Position numbers and translations under genes: made by a program
Origin: Dissulfuribacter thermophilus
GTDB taxonomy: Bacteria > Desulfobacterota > Dissulfuribacteria > Dissulfuribacterales > Dissulfuribacteraceae
NCBI RefSeq assembly: GCF_001687335.1
Contig: NZ_MAGO01000005.1
Coordinates: 1 to 64,000 of the forward strand
Direction: 5' to 3'
DNA length: 64,000 nt
Part shown: positions 52,875 through 62,677 of the stretch, one piece after another
How positions within the stretch are numbered: position 1 is the stretch's first letter
Layout: each line of letters begins with the position of its first letter
Notes under the pieces: generated by a model
Seen by the model: only the letters and a program-made list of their open reading frames with translations
Told to the model about the DNA's origin: nothing
The model's database searches: none

Positions 52875-54869
52875 TTACATCTTCCCCCATTCGAATTTTA
52901 ACTGATTTTCCCTAGGATTCACTTTCTTTATCCTTACATATACCTCCTGGTCAAGGTAATAGTCCATCTTATGTTGTCTAGGTATATCCACTGTAATGAG
53001 GTAGTCTTCAAGGACCAAAAGTAGTTTATTGTCTAGGATATCGAGGACCCACGCCTTCAGATCTTCGCCTTTCCGTTCATTCAGGTGTTTGAGGAGCCAA
53101 TAGCGGAATCTTGCCTGTCTCACAGAGGCGGCACGGATAAGGCCTTCTTGGATGTTGATGGAGATGCCATCAAGCTCCTTTTGGCTAAACCTAGGCCCAC
53201 TGGATGCCAGGTATTCCAATATCTGGATCTGCATTGCAAGGTCAAGGGCCCTTCTGATTGGCGATGTTATGGTGGTATAGCACTCGAGGCCAAGACCTGA
53301 GTGAAAATCCGGTTCTGGCCCGAGAATTCCCCTAGATATCAATCTCCTTTGACGGAAATTCGATCTAAGATCCTGTTCAGCCCCATTGATTATCCTCTCT
53401 CTGGGCTCTGGCTGGCTCCTATACAAGGCAGGAATCGAATTGTCCCTCAAGAATTTCGCAGCAATGGAATTGGCCAAAATCATAAGTTCTGAGACAAGGA
53501 ACCTTGAAGGGCCAGGTTCATCAAGCCATACACGGATTTGTCCATCTTCCACCCTAATTGAGAGCTCTGGAATAGGAAGAGGAAGGGCATTTCCCTCCTT
53601 AATCCTCTTTTTCTGTAGTAGGAGTGCAAGGTCATACAGCCTTTTGATGGTCCCTTCTTTGGCTACGAGTTCATCCGCCTCTTCATAGCTCATCTTTCTC
53701 TTGGACTTGATCACACTCCTAACGATCCTAGTCTCCCTGACTCCGCCCTCCTCGTCAATGAGGGCAAAAAAGCTGAGTGCCGCCCGCTCTTTTTCCGGCA
53801 ACAGGCTAAAGGTCTCATTACTTAGGGATTCAGGGAGCATTGGGACGATTTCGTCTGGAAGATAAATGCTCGTAGCCCTTTCCATGGCAATCTCAAAGAG
53901 CCTTGAGCCGGGCCTTATAAACGTCCCTACGTCTGTGATATGAATACCAACTTCAACTCCGCCATCGACCTCCCTAAAACTCAGTGCGTCGTCTAAGTCC
54001 TTACTCTGAAGGGCATCTATAGTAAAAACATCTAAATCACGTAGATCCTCACGGGTCTCGTCTGACAATGCCTTTTGTTGGTAGTCTTCTGAAATCTTTT
54101 TGGCCTCGCCAATGACTTCCTCGGAAAATGTGCGTTCAATCCCCGCCCTCAAAAGTTCTATATTCTCGTCCTCGCTCCAGATGCCAGCCCTTACAAGAGT
54201 TTCAAATGGGGCAATAGGACTTGAGAGCCCTGCCCTTTTAAAAAGGTCCTTTACTTCTCCTGAACGCTCTGAGTCTTCACCCTGGATGCAGTAGTCTTTG
54301 ATGGCCTCAATCCATTCTGAGGTGTCTGAAATCTCCGATATAGATTTATCTTTTCCCCAAATGGCATTGAGTAATTTAGTCCCCTGTTCGAGTCTCTTGA
54401 TCTTTTCTTCTTCTCGTCTCCTCTGTTCAATAAGTCTCTCTACAGCCTCCTTGGGTTGAGGCCGGATAAAACCATCTTTAAACTTAAAGTGGGTCCTCTC
54501 GGTGATTACAGCCCTAATACTTGCAGCCTCATGGTCTGGAGTGGACTTTTCCCCGAAGATGATCTCTGAAAATTCCCTAGGGTTCCAGACCTGGTCTTCG
54601 CCCTCGAGAAGTTCCCATATCTCTGCTATGTCAATGTCTTTTTGTATGAATGACCTGAGTTCGTTTATCTCTTTTAAGATAGTTATGGCCTCTTCTCTAG
54701 GTGAGGTCTTTATCCGCTGAGATGAGATATGAATCACCCGATTTTTAGACAAATTTGTCTCACGTCCTAGATGAGTCAAGAGGTGGAAGCGCGTACCCTT
54801 TTTACCAAGGCACACTGCATCCACAACTCCTTCCAGAAATTCTACTACCTGGCTCTCTTGAATATCCAT
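52875..54869 (-). CDS. RNase II/R-type exoribonuclease
   Basis: A 664-residue RNB-domain 3'-5' exonuclease. The catalytic stretch FTIDALQSKDLDDALSFREV contains the DxxxxxxDDD-type acidic residues; VGIHITDVGTFIRPGSRLFE, FSLLPEKERAALSFFALID and CYTTITSPIRRALDLAMQ follow. N-terminal regions carry helical winged-helix segments and lack the cold-shock pair of RNase R. Closest in layout to bacterial/chloroplast RNB-type RNase II. AGGGGAG-type sites are lacking; ATG 54869 is used. Confidence 0.88.
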   Translation of the reverse strand: MDIQESQVVEFLEGVVDAVCLGKKGTRFHLLTHLGRETNLSKNRVIHISSQRIKTSPREEAITILKEINELRSFIQKDIDIAEIWELLEGEDQVWNPREFSEIIFGEKSTPDHEAASIRAVITERTHFKFKDGFIRPQPKEAVERLIEQRRREEEKIKRLEQGTKLLNAIWGKDKSISEISDTSEWIEAIKDYCIQGEDSERSGEVKDLFKRAGLSSPIAPFETLVRAGIWSEDENIELLRAGIERTFSEEVIGEAKKISEDYQQKALSDETREDLRDLDVFTIDALQSKDLDDALSFREVDGGVEVGIHITDVGTFIRPGSRLFEIAMERATSIYLPDEIVPMLPESLSNETFSLLPEKERAALSFFALIDEEGGVRETRIVRSVIKSKRKMSYEEADELVAKEGTIKRLYDLALLLQKKRIKEGNALPLPIPELSIRVEDGQIRVWLDEPGPSRFLVSELMILANSIAAKFLRDNSIPALYRSQPEPRERIINGAEQDLRSNFRQRRLISRGILGPEPDFHSGLGLECYTTITSPIRRALDLAMQIQILEYLASSGPRFSQKELDGISINIQEGLIRAASVRQARFRYWLLKHLNERKGEDLKAWVLDILDNKLLLVLEDYLITVDIPRQHKMDYYLDQEVYVRIKKVNPRENQLKFEWGKM

Positions 54870-54877
54870 TTCTTTCG

Positions 54878-55552
54878 TTATGGAAGTCTATTTAATAGGT
54901 CTTGAACAGCCCTCTTGAGTCCAATTTCACCGAGTTTTTCGGCTGTAACCCACTTCATTCCAGTCTCTTTAAAGAGACCAAACTTGAAAAGATTACTAGT
55001 TAAAGGCCTTTGCGTTTCATCAAAATTGTAGTGCCATAATACCTTTCCATCCTGTACCCTAATGAGATGAAGTGCAAAGGCCACAGAGGCCGGCTTGCTC
55101 GCTGCGTAATCTCCCCCCATTCTTTCATGATACCTATAGATTACTCCATATAAAACCGCATCTGCACCAAGATCACGGCCAAAGGCCTGAATGAGTCGGA
55201 TCTGGGAGGCCTTCACATTCGATTCGATGAGAGAACTTAAAAAACCAACGCATTGGCCTTCTGGCACAGGAAAGAAATTGCTCTTATTCTTTAAAAGATC
55301 AAACAGTACCCGAGTCAATTCCAAAGATGCCTCTTCAGGCACCTCGCTCACGTCAAATACTGTATCGGTTAGGGCGCACGTCGCCTTTTCCTGACCAGGC
55401 TTTATTCTCGCTCTATCCAGAGGCAAAACCGCGATGCGTTTAACTTCCGGGATCTTTGTCACAGGTCCATTCTGAGATGATGAATAAAGGTGGCTACAGC
55501 CACTCAGTACTAAACTCATGCAAACAGCAAATAGAAGATGTATTCGAAACAT
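54878..55552 (-). CDS. Lipoprotein, uncharacterised
   Basis: A 224-residue lipoprotein. Lipobox at LVLSGCSHLYSS places the lipidated Cys near residue 18. Body: VKRIAVLPLDRARIKPGQEK, YGVIYRYHERMGGDYAASKP, VQDGKVLWHYNFDETQRP — the pattern of GNA1162/CsgG-like periplasmic lipoproteins of unknown role. ATG 55552 chosen because AGAAGGGAG lies about six bases away; starts at 55558 and 55579 fit less well. Confidence 0.8.
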   Translation of the reverse strand: MFRIHLLFAVCMSLVLSGCSHLYSSSQNGPVTKIPEVKRIAVLPLDRARIKPGQEKATCALTDTVFDVSEVPEEASLELTRVLFDLLKNKSNFFPVPEGQCVGFLSSLIESNVKASQIRLIQAFGRDLGADAVLYGVIYRYHERMGGDYAASKPASVAFALHLIRVQDGKVLWHYNFDETQRPLTSNLFKFGLFKETGMKWVTAEKLGEIGLKRAVQDLLNRLP

Positions 55553-55630
55553 GATCATCTCCCTTCTACAAACTCTCATGTCCTAAAGGCACTACGACCA
55601 AAGTATATGCAGCATTTTTGGATGAAATCT

Positions 55631-55702
55631 CTGCCTTCTACTCAAAACTTCTCAAGTTCTTTTCCTTCAACTCGACACTCAAAACTCAACACTCAAAACT
55701 TT
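55631..55702. repeat. ACTCAAAACT simple repeat
   Basis: Several degenerate copies of ACTCAAAACT/CTCAACACT between the lipoprotein and hisB, related to 38971-39005. Units are short and irregular with no spacers, so not CRISPR. Confidence 0.65.
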
Positions 55703-56304
55703 TTTGTGCTATCTTCAGATAAAAGGCCCTTGGTACTGAGATGGCCCCTAACCCTTTCGTCAATCTGGGTAGCAATATCCAAAGCACGCCCAAGCGCCTT
55801 GAAAACGGCCTCTGCCATATGGTGAGCATTTTTGCCATACAGGCAGTTCACATGGATATTGGCCTTTAGGTGATTGGAAAAAGCCCTCAAAAACTCCTCA
55901 ACCAGTTCCACATCAAAGCTGCCTATCTTTGGTGTATTAAATGAACAGCTAAAAACCAGATAGGGTCTTCCTCCAACATCAACGCATACGTGGCATAGGG
56001 CCTCGTCCATGGGGACCCATGCTGAGCCATAACGCCTTATTCTTTCCCTTGTACCCAAGGCGGAACTAAAACACTGGCCAAGTACAATACCAACATCTTC
56101 AACAGTGTGGTGATAATCTACGTGAAGATCTCCAGCAGCAGACAATTCAAGATCGAAAAAGCCATGACATGCAAAAAGGGTGAGCATGTGATCAAAGAAA
56201 CCTACCCCGGTTTCTATAGAGTTTTTTCCTTGACCATCAAGGGAAAGCTCGGCCCTTATATGAGTCTCCTTTGTCTTTCTCTCTATGGTGGCAACCCTTT
56301 CCAT
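55693..56304 (-). CDS. hisB: Imidazoleglycerol-phosphate dehydratase
   Basis: Histidine synthesis enzyme (203 residues). Metal-binding motifs: [68 protein letters not shown]. No other his genes nearby. ATG 56304, with no strong ribosome site. The gap upstream to 56509 contains one 12-base repeat end (CTAAATCCTGCA at 56338) and nothing else seen. Confidence 0.95.
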   Translation of the reverse strand: MERVATIERKTKETHIRAELSLDGQGKNSIETGVGFFDHMLTLFACHGFFDLELSAAGDLHVDYHHTVEDVGIVLGQCFSSALGTRERIRRYGSAWVPMDEALCHVCVDVGGRPYLVFSCSFNTPKIGSFDVELVEEFLRAFSNHLKANIHVNCLYGKNAHHMAEAVFKALGRALDIATQIDERVRGHLSTKGLLSEDSTKKF

Positions 56305-56509
56305 TTAATCAATTAATCCTTTCACCTAAACTAATCACTAAATCCTGCAACAGTTATACCGTATCTACTTGTGGGGGATTTTAAGTATTCCTCCACATCT
56401 TTTGCAACCTAGCCTCAGAATTTAAACTTTAATAAAAACTAAAGGGCTCTCCCTAATCTTCCGATGAATACCATAAAGCTACTCTTTTGAGCAAGGATAG
56501 TAAAGGATT

Positions 56510-56803
56510 TTGAGCAAACGAAAAAAGCCCCTCCCAGACATACAAAAAATCCTAGCGCGCCTAGAAAAGGAACTAAACTGCCGCTACTTTACCATCTCGC
56601 AGATACCAGAGGCTGTCACATGGGCAGAAAGAGGTAATGTGTCAATTCATGAAAATTTTCACTCTAGGCGAAAACAGTCGTATCACGTCATTAGCGGCAG
56701 CAAAGAAGCTATAGAGGCCTTTTGCAATTTTGTTGGAATCCCTCTCGATGCCATCAAGGCATCAGAATTCTACAGATTTTGGCATGTAAACTGGACCCTT
56801 TAA
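56510..56803 (+). CDS. Small uncharacterised protein (97 aa), TTG start
   Basis: MSKRKKPLPDIQKILARLEK, YRFWHVNWTL at the end. Mixed alpha/beta pattern with conserved-looking aromatic residues. TTG 56510 follows AAAGGA at short distance. Only gene on this strand in the area; it converges with the DsrE-like gene. Family unknown. Confidence 0.6.
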   Translation: MSKRKKPLPDIQKILARLEKELNCRYFTISQIPEAVTWAERGNVSIHENFHSRRKQSYHVISGSKEAIEAFCNFVGIPLDAIKASEFYRFWHVNWTL

Positions 56804-56825
56804 GCCTAGCAGCTATTATCTCAGA

Positions 56826-57179
56826 TTATGGCCGAACATATACCCATCCATCCTTTTGGTATTCATATAACGCCATAATTGCGGCAGGAACAGTACCCAG
56901 ATAACCTGCTAGACTATTCTTTGAAATGCCAAAGGCATTAAGGGAGTTTTCACAGAGGAAGATCTTGCCACCGTCTAATACGAACTGTTTCATCTTGTCA
57001 AACAACTGGCGATCGCATTCCTTGACCCTTAACACTGAGTCCGCATTTGCAATTATTACTACTTCAAGTTCTTCCCCTTCCTTTGCCGCCTTTAGGAAAT
57101 TTTCAGCATTTGTAATGCTTACTTCCCAGCGTTCTTTCTGCCCAACATGAATTAAGAGTTTTTTAACTTCTTTTTTCAT
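56826..57179 (-). CDS. DsrE/F-family small protein
   Basis: A 117-residue DsrE-like Rossmann protein: KKLLIHVGQKERWEVSITNA, ELEVVIIANADSVL, FDKMKQFVLDGGKIFLCENSL. The single Cys in FLCENSL is where DsrE-like sulfur carriers have theirs, though many relatives are not catalytic. Four bases after ilvD. Confidence 0.82.
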   Translation of the reverse strand: MKKEVKKLLIHVGQKERWEVSITNAENFLKAAKEGEELEVVIIANADSVLRVKECDRQLFDKMKQFVLDGGKIFLCENSLNAFGISKNSLAGYLGTVPAAIMALYEYQKDGWVYVRP

Positions 57180-57183
57180 GACG

Positions 57184-58845
57184 TCAGCCCTCTAATATCG
57201 CTCCTTTTGCCCCACTAGAGACCATTTTTGCGTATCTGGCGAGATATCCAGACTTGATCCTGGGTTCTGGAGGAGTCCAATTAGATTGTCTCTTTTTAAT
57301 CTCGTCTTCGTCCACTAATAGATCAAGCCTTCTTGCAGGAATATCTATTGAAATTAGGTCTCCTTCCTGCACAAAGGCTATGGGACCACCCTCTGCCGCT
57401 TCAGGGGAACAGTGTCCTATGGCAGCTCCTTGGGTGCCTCCACTGAATCTTCCATCGGTTATAAGGGCAACGTCCTTTCCAAGGCCCATTCCGACGATAG
57501 CTGCCGTTGGTGAAAGCATCTCAGGCATCCCAGGACCACCCTTTGGTCCTTCATAGCGTATCACCACAACGTCTCCCTTATTTATCTTGCCTCCAAGTAT
57601 TGCCTCATATGCCTCTTCTTCGGATTCAAACACCCTGGCAGGCCCTTTGTGAACCAGCATCTCTGGCGCAACTGCACTTTGCTTTACCACCGCCCCCTGT
57701 GGTGCAAGAGACCCATAAAGAATGGCAATACCACCTTCTTTGTGATAAGGATCATCTACAGGTCTTATGATCTCCCTGTCTCGGACCTCATGGCCTTTGA
57801 TGTTTTCTCCAACTGTTTTTCCGGTAACCGTGATGGCATCTGTATCTATTACTCCAAGAGAGGTGAGCTCTTTTAAGATCGCCTGAATACCTCCTGCCAG
57901 ATGAAGCTCCTGGAGACTATGGGGGCCAGCAGGAATTAGATTACAAAGATGCGGTGTCTTTTGACTCATTTCATTAAAGATATCTAGACTGAGGTCCACA
58001 CCTGCCTCATGAGCAATGGCAGGGACGTGCAAGACCGTATTTGTAGAACATCCTAAGGCCATATCAACGGCAACTGCATTTTTAAAGGCCGAAGGAGTAC
58101 AAATGTCTCTAGGGGTGAGTCCTTCCTTGACCAATTCTACTATTCTCATTCCAGTGGCCTTTGCCAGACGAATCCTATGAGCAGACACAGCGGGTATTGT
58201 ACCGTTTCCTGGAAGCGACAATCCAATTGCCTCAGAGAGACAATTCATGGAATTTGCCGTAAACATACCAGCACATGATCCACAGGTGGGACATGCCTCA
58301 TTTTCAAGTTCGCAAAGATCCTGTTCAGTGAGTTTTCCTGCTTTGACCTCGCCAATACCCTCAAATACAGATATTAGATTGACCTTCTTTCCCCTCCAAT
58401 TACCTGTAAGCATAGGCCCGCCAGCAATCACAATGGCAGGAATATTAAGACGCAATATGGCCATAATCATGCCAGGAGTTATCTTGTCGCAACTTGGTAC
58501 CACTACCAGGCCGTCAAACGGATGTGCTTGAGCCATTACCTCTACGCTATCGGCGATTAGTTCGCGGGATGAAAGGGAGTAGCGCATGCCCAGGTGATTC
58601 ATGGCTATTCCGTCGCATACACCGATGGAGCCGAACTCCACAGGAGTCCCTCCATTTAATCGAATCCCAGCCTTAACCGCCTCCACAACCTGTCTCAGGT
58701 GTATATGGCCAGGGATTATCTCATTGAATGAATTGGCAATTCCTATTATTGGCCGCCTTATCTCATCATCTGTGTATCCCATGGCCTTAAAAAGGGACCT
58801 GTGGGGTGCCCTTTCAATTCCCTTTTTCATTCGATCACTTCTCAT
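57184..58845 (-). CDS. ilvD: Dihydroxy-acid dehydratase
   Basis: Fe-S dehydratase of valine, leucine and isoleucine synthesis (553 residues). Motifs: [77 protein letters not shown] 58845 has AAGGAGGAAGAA; the longer reading to 58884 adds residues not typical of the family. Confidence 0.97.
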   Translation of the reverse strand: MRSDRMKKGIERAPHRSLFKAMGYTDDEIRRPIIGIANSFNEIIPGHIHLRQVVEAVKAGIRLNGGTPVEFGSIGVCDGIAMNHLGMRYSLSSRELIADSVEVMAQAHPFDGLVVVPSCDKITPGMIMAILRLNIPAIVIAGGPMLTGNWRGKKVNLISVFEGIGEVKAGKLTEQDLCELENEACPTCGSCAGMFTANSMNCLSEAIGLSLPGNGTIPAVSAHRIRLAKATGMRIVELVKEGLTPRDICTPSAFKNAVAVDMALGCSTNTVLHVPAIAHEAGVDLSLDIFNEMSQKTPHLCNLIPAGPHSLQELHLAGGIQAILKELTSLGVIDTDAITVTGKTVGENIKGHEVRDREIIRPVDDPYHKEGGIAILYGSLAPQGAVVKQSAVAPEMLVHKGPARVFESEEEAYEAILGGKINKGDVVVIRYEGPKGGPGMPEMLSPTAAIVGMGLGKDVALITDGRFSGGTQGAAIGHCSPEAAEGGPIAFVQEGDLISIDIPARRLDLLVDEDEIKKRQSNWTPPEPRIKSGYLARYAKMVSSGAKGAILEG

Positions 58846-59031
58846 TTCTTCCTCCTTAAAACGTCTGTGACGCCGTTGAGACAAATTATTGAACTATGAG
58901 TATTATCCTATTTGACTCTTACCTTATCACAGGTAATATATCTTTGCTTTTTTTTCTTCAAGACCCAAAATCATTAAAATCACCTTCCGGGTGAAATAGA
59001 TATTGGGGATAGCCGAAAAATACATGGATGG

Positions 59032-59136
59032 TAAGCGCTCACAAGGGCCCCGCTCTCCTTTGGAGGGCGAGAGGTAGCTGTGAAGTATGCTCATCATCCC
59101 CTATGCCCCGCATTTGGGGCATAGTACTAGCGCTTA
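59032..59136. other. Possible structured RNA or regulatory element in the ilvD-rnc gap
   Basis: Closing arms TAAGCGCT (59032-59039) and AGCGCTTA (59129-59136) surround two perfect hairpins: CGCTCTCC/GGAGGGCG with loop TTT (59051-59069) and CTATGCCCC/GGGGCATAG (59101-59124). A CACA/TGTG pair lies inside. A three-way junction results. It could act in either direction (before rnc or in the ilvD leader). No known riboswitch recognised. Confidence 0.45.
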
Positions 59137-59157
59137 TAAAAAAGGACATTATATTGA

Positions 59158-59172
59158 TTAGGCTTTGCCTAA
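59158..59172. repeat. TTAGGC-TTT-GCCTAA palindrome before rnc
   Basis: Perfect 6-base arms, 3-base loop, 17 bases before the rnc start. Arms resemble the DtxR-type operators at 19127 and 19198, but the inner spacing is five rather than four. Confidence 0.4.
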
Positions 59173-59189
59173 CCCTGTGAGGGATTACA

Positions 59190-59885
59190 ATGAACGAGGA
59201 TCTAACTGGTCTAGAACGCATTATTGGATATAACTTTAAAGACAAATCACTACTTGACCAGGCCCTAACACATCGATCTTACGCCACAGAACACTCAGGT
59301 ATGGTTTCCGACAATGAACGATTGGAATTCCTTGGTGACGCGGTTTTAGAGCTCGTGATGACGAAGCTCCTTTTTGATCTATATGGCAAGGAATACTCTG
59401 AAGGGGATCTCACAAGGATGAGGGCCTTTTTAGTAAATGAAAATCAACTTGCGTCTCAGGCACAGCGGTTGACCATTGGCGAATTCATAAAACTTGGCAA
59501 GGGAGAAGAAAGAAGCGGGGGCAGGTACAAAAAAAGCATCCTTGCAGACACATTCGAGGCAATAACGGGTGCAATTTATCTTGATGGCGGTCTTGACCCC
59601 TGTTTTAAATTTATTAAAAGTATCTATGATGAACTTTTGAAAAATGTCACGAGTCAGTTTAAAATAGATGACTATAAAAGTGCACTTCAGGAGTTGACAC
59701 AAGCGAAATTTCATGTTGTACCAACATATAGAGTAGAGAGAATTTCAGGGCCAGATCACAACAGGTCCTTTGAAGTGGCATTAATCTTCGAAGGCGATGT
59801 CTTGGCCCGAGGCAAAGGTTCGAGTAAAAAAAAGGCAGAACAGGAAGCAGCAAAAAAGGCATTGAAAATATTGAAAGATGGATAG
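59190..59885 (+). CDS. rnc: Ribonuclease III
   Basis: Double-strand-specific RNase (231 residues). Motifs: LTHRSYATEHSG, NERLEFLGDAVLELVMTKLLF (signature with catalytic acids), ILADTFEAITGAIYLDGG, then a dsRNA-binding domain (YKSALQELTQAKFH, KGSSKKKAEQEAAKKAL). GTGAGGGA precedes the ATG. Overlaps era by eight bases. Confidence 0.97.
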   Translation: MNEDLTGLERIIGYNFKDKSLLDQALTHRSYATEHSGMVSDNERLEFLGDAVLELVMTKLLFDLYGKEYSEGDLTRMRAFLVNENQLASQAQRLTIGEFIKLGKGEERSGGRYKKSILADTFEAITGAIYLDGGLDPCFKFIKSIYDELLKNVTSQFKIDDYKSALQELTQAKFHVVPTYRVERISGPDHNRSFEVALIFEGDVLARGKGSSKKKAEQEAAKKALKILKDG

Positions 59886-60810
59886 CGACCCTCATCGATC
59901 GCAACCACAAGAAAACGGGATCTTTAAATCGGGCTTTGTAGCCATTGTCGGCGCTCCAAACGTCGGTAAATCTACCCTTTTAAACCAGTTACTTGGTGAA
60001 AAGGTAGCTATTGTTACCCCCAAACCCCAGACTACCAGAAAACAAATCAGGGGTATATTGTCTGGTGAAAACTACCAGATCGTATTCGTCGACACCCCAG
60101 GGATCCATGAATCCAAGCGGCTTCTCAATAAAATGCTCGTTAAATGGGCCATTTCTGCCCTGGAAGACGTAGATGTTGTGCTTTTTGTAGTTGACGTAAC
60201 CAGAAGGAGGGTGTGTGACGAGCTTGGGATATTGGATCTTCTGAGGCAGGTAGGCAGACCCGTCATATTGGTACTCAATAAAATTGATCGGGTGGCCAAG
60301 GAGTCCTTGCTCCCAATCATAGACTCCCTAAAAGATGCCTATCCCTTTGAGGCTATAATACCAATATCTGCAAAATACAGCGACGGAGTAGACATAGTCC
60401 TTGATGAGATACTGAGATTACTTCCGGAAGGGCCTCGCTTCTATGAAGAAGACGTAAAAACCGATCAAATGAATGAAGAACTCATCTCCGAACTCATTAG
60501 AGAAAAGATCTTCCTCATGGCAGAAGAAGAGGTCCCTTATTCCACTGCCGTGGAAGTAGATAGAATCGAACATGACCCAGAACGCTCCCGCATAAAGATC
60601 TTCGCGACAATCTATGTAGAAAGGCCCAGTCAAAAACGGATAATCATCGGAAAGGACGGACGCTTTATAAAAAAGGTAGGCCAGATGGTTCGCGAAGAAC
60701 TGGAGCGCGTATTTGGCAAAAGGGTCTATCTTGACCTATGGGTCAAGGTCTTAAAGGACTGGTCCAAAAATGAAAAGAGTCTAAAACGACTCGGTCTATC
60801 CTTTAACTAA
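59878..60810 (+). CDS. era: GTPase Era
   Basis: Ribosome-assembly GTPase (310 residues). G motifs GAPNVGKSTLLNQLLGEKVA, TRKQIRG, VDTPG, NKID; C-terminal KH domain (about 215-300) with IIIGKDGRFIKKVGQMVREELE. Overlaps rnc by eight bases, the classical rnc-era pair. Confidence 0.97.
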   Translation: MDSDPHRSQPQENGIFKSGFVAIVGAPNVGKSTLLNQLLGEKVAIVTPKPQTTRKQIRGILSGENYQIVFVDTPGIHESKRLLNKMLVKWAISALEDVDVVLFVVDVTRRRVCDELGILDLLRQVGRPVILVLNKIDRVAKESLLPIIDSLKDAYPFEAIIPISAKYSDGVDIVLDEILRLLPEGPRFYEEDVKTDQMNEELISELIREKIFLMAEEEVPYSTAVEVDRIEHDPERSRIKIFATIYVERPSQKRIIIGKDGRFIKKVGQMVREELERVFGKRVYLDLWVKVLKDWSKNEKSLKRLGLSFN

Positions 60811-60976
60811 TGTGACTTTTTTGTCTCAGGTAGAGAGACTCCAAGTAATCTCCAACCAAAGATCGTTTTTTTATTCCTTAAAAACAGCCACTTACAAAAT
60901 CCACCTTCCATATTTCATCCTGGTACACTTATTGCTATGTCTTTTACAAAACTCCTAGATAGAAAGGATCATAAAA

Positions 60977-61933
60977 TTGGCTAAAGGCTGTCAACATACA
61001 CTAAAAAAAGAGGTTAAAGTCGCAGGAATCGGCTTACACACGGGTGAAAAGGTCTATATGACCATAAAACCTGCCCCACAGGACTTTGGTATCTGCTTTA
61101 AGAGAATAGATGATGGCAAGGAGGCGATTATACCTGCCACCTATTCAAACGTGTGCTTTACGCAACTGTGTACCACAATAGGAATTCAGACCTCTGAGGG
61201 AATGAAAACAGTTTCCACCATTGAGCACCTTATGGCTGCCCTTTTTGGACTTGGCGTGGATAACGCCCTGATAGAGATCCATGGCCCTGAAGTACCCTCG
61301 ATGGATGGAAGCGCCGCTCCATTTTATTCAATTATGAAAAAGGCAGGTCTTCGACCCCAGAATAGCCCAAGGAAATTTTTGAAAATCAAAAAAAGAGTCG
61401 CGATTTCTATTGACGACAAAGAAATAAGCATTGAGCCTGCAAACCATTTTTTAGTAGATTTTGAAATAGACTTTGATCACTCGTTAATTGAAAAGCAGCG
61501 ATTCATTTCCAAAATCAATTCTAAGTGTTTTGAACGCCACATTGCCAGGGCACGCACATTTGGATTCCTCCATGAAGTAGAGTACCTGCGTAAAAATGGA
61601 TTTGCCCGTGGAGGATCCCTGGAAAATGCCGTAGTCATTGGCGAAAATGGCGTTTTAAACGGCGATGGGCTGAGATTTCCCGATGAATTCGTGAGACACA
61701 AGGTCCTTGACCTAATTGGTGATCTCTACCTCTTAGGCTACAGGATATTGGGTAAGGTCGTAAGCAAAAAGAGCGGCCACACATTACACAACGCCCTAAC
61801 CCATGAATTAATAGCACAAAAAGATGCTTGGGAATTGGTCGAAGCCCATGGGAAATGGCCTATTCCAGGCATATTTGTCCCCTCTATCAAAGAAAAGGTG
61901 GAAATGCCCCACCCGATTCCAAGCCCAGCTTAA
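60977..61933 (+). CDS. lpxC: UDP-3-O-acyl-N-acetylglucosamine deacetylase
   Basis: First committed step of lipid A synthesis (318 residues). TTG 60977 follows AAAGGATCATAAAA. Motifs: VAGIGLHTGEKVYMTIKPA, TVSTIEHLMAALFGLGVDN (zinc His), EVPSMDGSAAPFYSIMK, ARTFGFLHEVEYLRKNG, DEFVRHKVLDLIGDLYLLG (catalytic His/Asp region). Supports an LPS-bearing outer membrane. Confidence 0.96.
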   Translation: MAKGCQHTLKKEVKVAGIGLHTGEKVYMTIKPAPQDFGICFKRIDDGKEAIIPATYSNVCFTQLCTTIGIQTSEGMKTVSTIEHLMAALFGLGVDNALIEIHGPEVPSMDGSAAPFYSIMKKAGLRPQNSPRKFLKIKKRVAISIDDKEISIEPANHFLVDFEIDFDHSLIEKQRFISKINSKCFERHIARARTFGFLHEVEYLRKNGFARGGSLENAVVIGENGVLNGDGLRFPDEFVRHKVLDLIGDLYLLGYRILGKVVSKKSGHTLHNALTHELIAQKDAWELVEAHGKWPIPGIFVPSIKEKVEMPHPIPSPA

Positions 61934-61990
61934 TTTTTAGGCCTTGAAGCCAAGCCAATCATATGGTAAATAGGCTCCACCTTACGTTGT

Positions 61991-62067
61991 CGGGGCGTGG
62001 CGCAGCCTGGTAGCGCATCTGCTTTGGGAGCAGAGGGCCGGGGGTTCAAATCCCTCCGCCCCGACCA
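61991..62067 (+). tRNA. tRNA-Pro (anticodon TGG)
   Basis: Cloverleaf of 77 bases with encoded CCA. Acceptor CGGGGCG/CGCCCCG, anticodon stem TCTGC/GCAGA with loop TTTGGGA (TGG), T arm GGGGG-TTCAAAT-CCCTC. Confidence 0.97.
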
Positions 62068-62151
62068 ATTATTTTTAATTATACTACACGACACCACATT
62101 CTGCCAACTTACCGTGAAAATACCCATTGGATTACTGCGGCTAATATTACA

Positions 62152-62232
62152 GGTAGAAGGTAGAAGCAAGCCCTGCCTGTACAAAAGCCAGAGGCCCTAT
62201 CTTCTACCTTTCATCAGCTTCTGCCTTCTACC
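62152..62232. repeat. Inverted repeat downstream of tRNA-Pro
   Basis: Sixteen-base arms (GGTAGAAGGTAGAAGC at 62152 and GCTTCTGCCTTCTACC at 62217) with one mismatch and about 49 bases between. No gene inside. It may be the remains of an insertion or a transcription end signal. Confidence 0.55.
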
Positions 62233-62259
62233 CTCTCCCTATTCTTATTTTCAACCACG

Positions 62260-62505
62260 AGGGTGACGAATTCCCTCGTCATTATAGTTTGATACTGCAC
62301 AGTAGGTTCACATATAATCCTGAGTCCTTTTTTCCTGCTTGTTTTGGAATCTTAGCCTGAAAAAGCAGCTTTTTTCAATAATATTTGTTCTTTTTAGCAC
62401 AACTCTTAATACTCTGTTCCCTTGAAACAAAAAACACAAATTTTCCTTGAGAACATCCACACAGACATCTATAATATTATTAAGGTTAATATTTTTAATT
62501 TTCAT
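62260..62505 (-). pseudogene. Decayed IS110-type transposase remnant
   Basis: From ATG 62505 (GAGGAG upstream) the frame reads MKIKNINLNNIIDVCVDVLKENLCF, like the N-terminal DEDD start of IS110-family transposases, then loses sense. In another minus-strand frame near 62270-62330 the peptide GLRIICEPTVQYQ resembles IS110 LRVICEPTGGY. So the first ~80 codons remain with a frameshift; the rest of the element is missing. Confidence 0.5.
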
Positions 62506-62677
62506 GTTTTACTTCTCCTCTTATTCTTAGTTAATAATTCCCGCTATAAGCGCCTAATAAATCACATTGTATCTAATATCAGGAGAAGCACTTTATCAAA
62601 AGGCATGAATTCCTGGCCGCTGTTTTGCTGACGCTCCACAGTAGCAGGTAGGCTATACGTTATCGGAGGTTAAAAAA

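Noticed and set aside
55631-55702. Possible CRISPR array in the ACTCAAAACT repeat
   Set aside because: Units are about 10 bases, irregular, without spacers, and no cas genes are near.
61930-62184. Minus-strand frame over tRNA-Pro
   Set aside because: Antisense of a tRNA, a common artefact frame.
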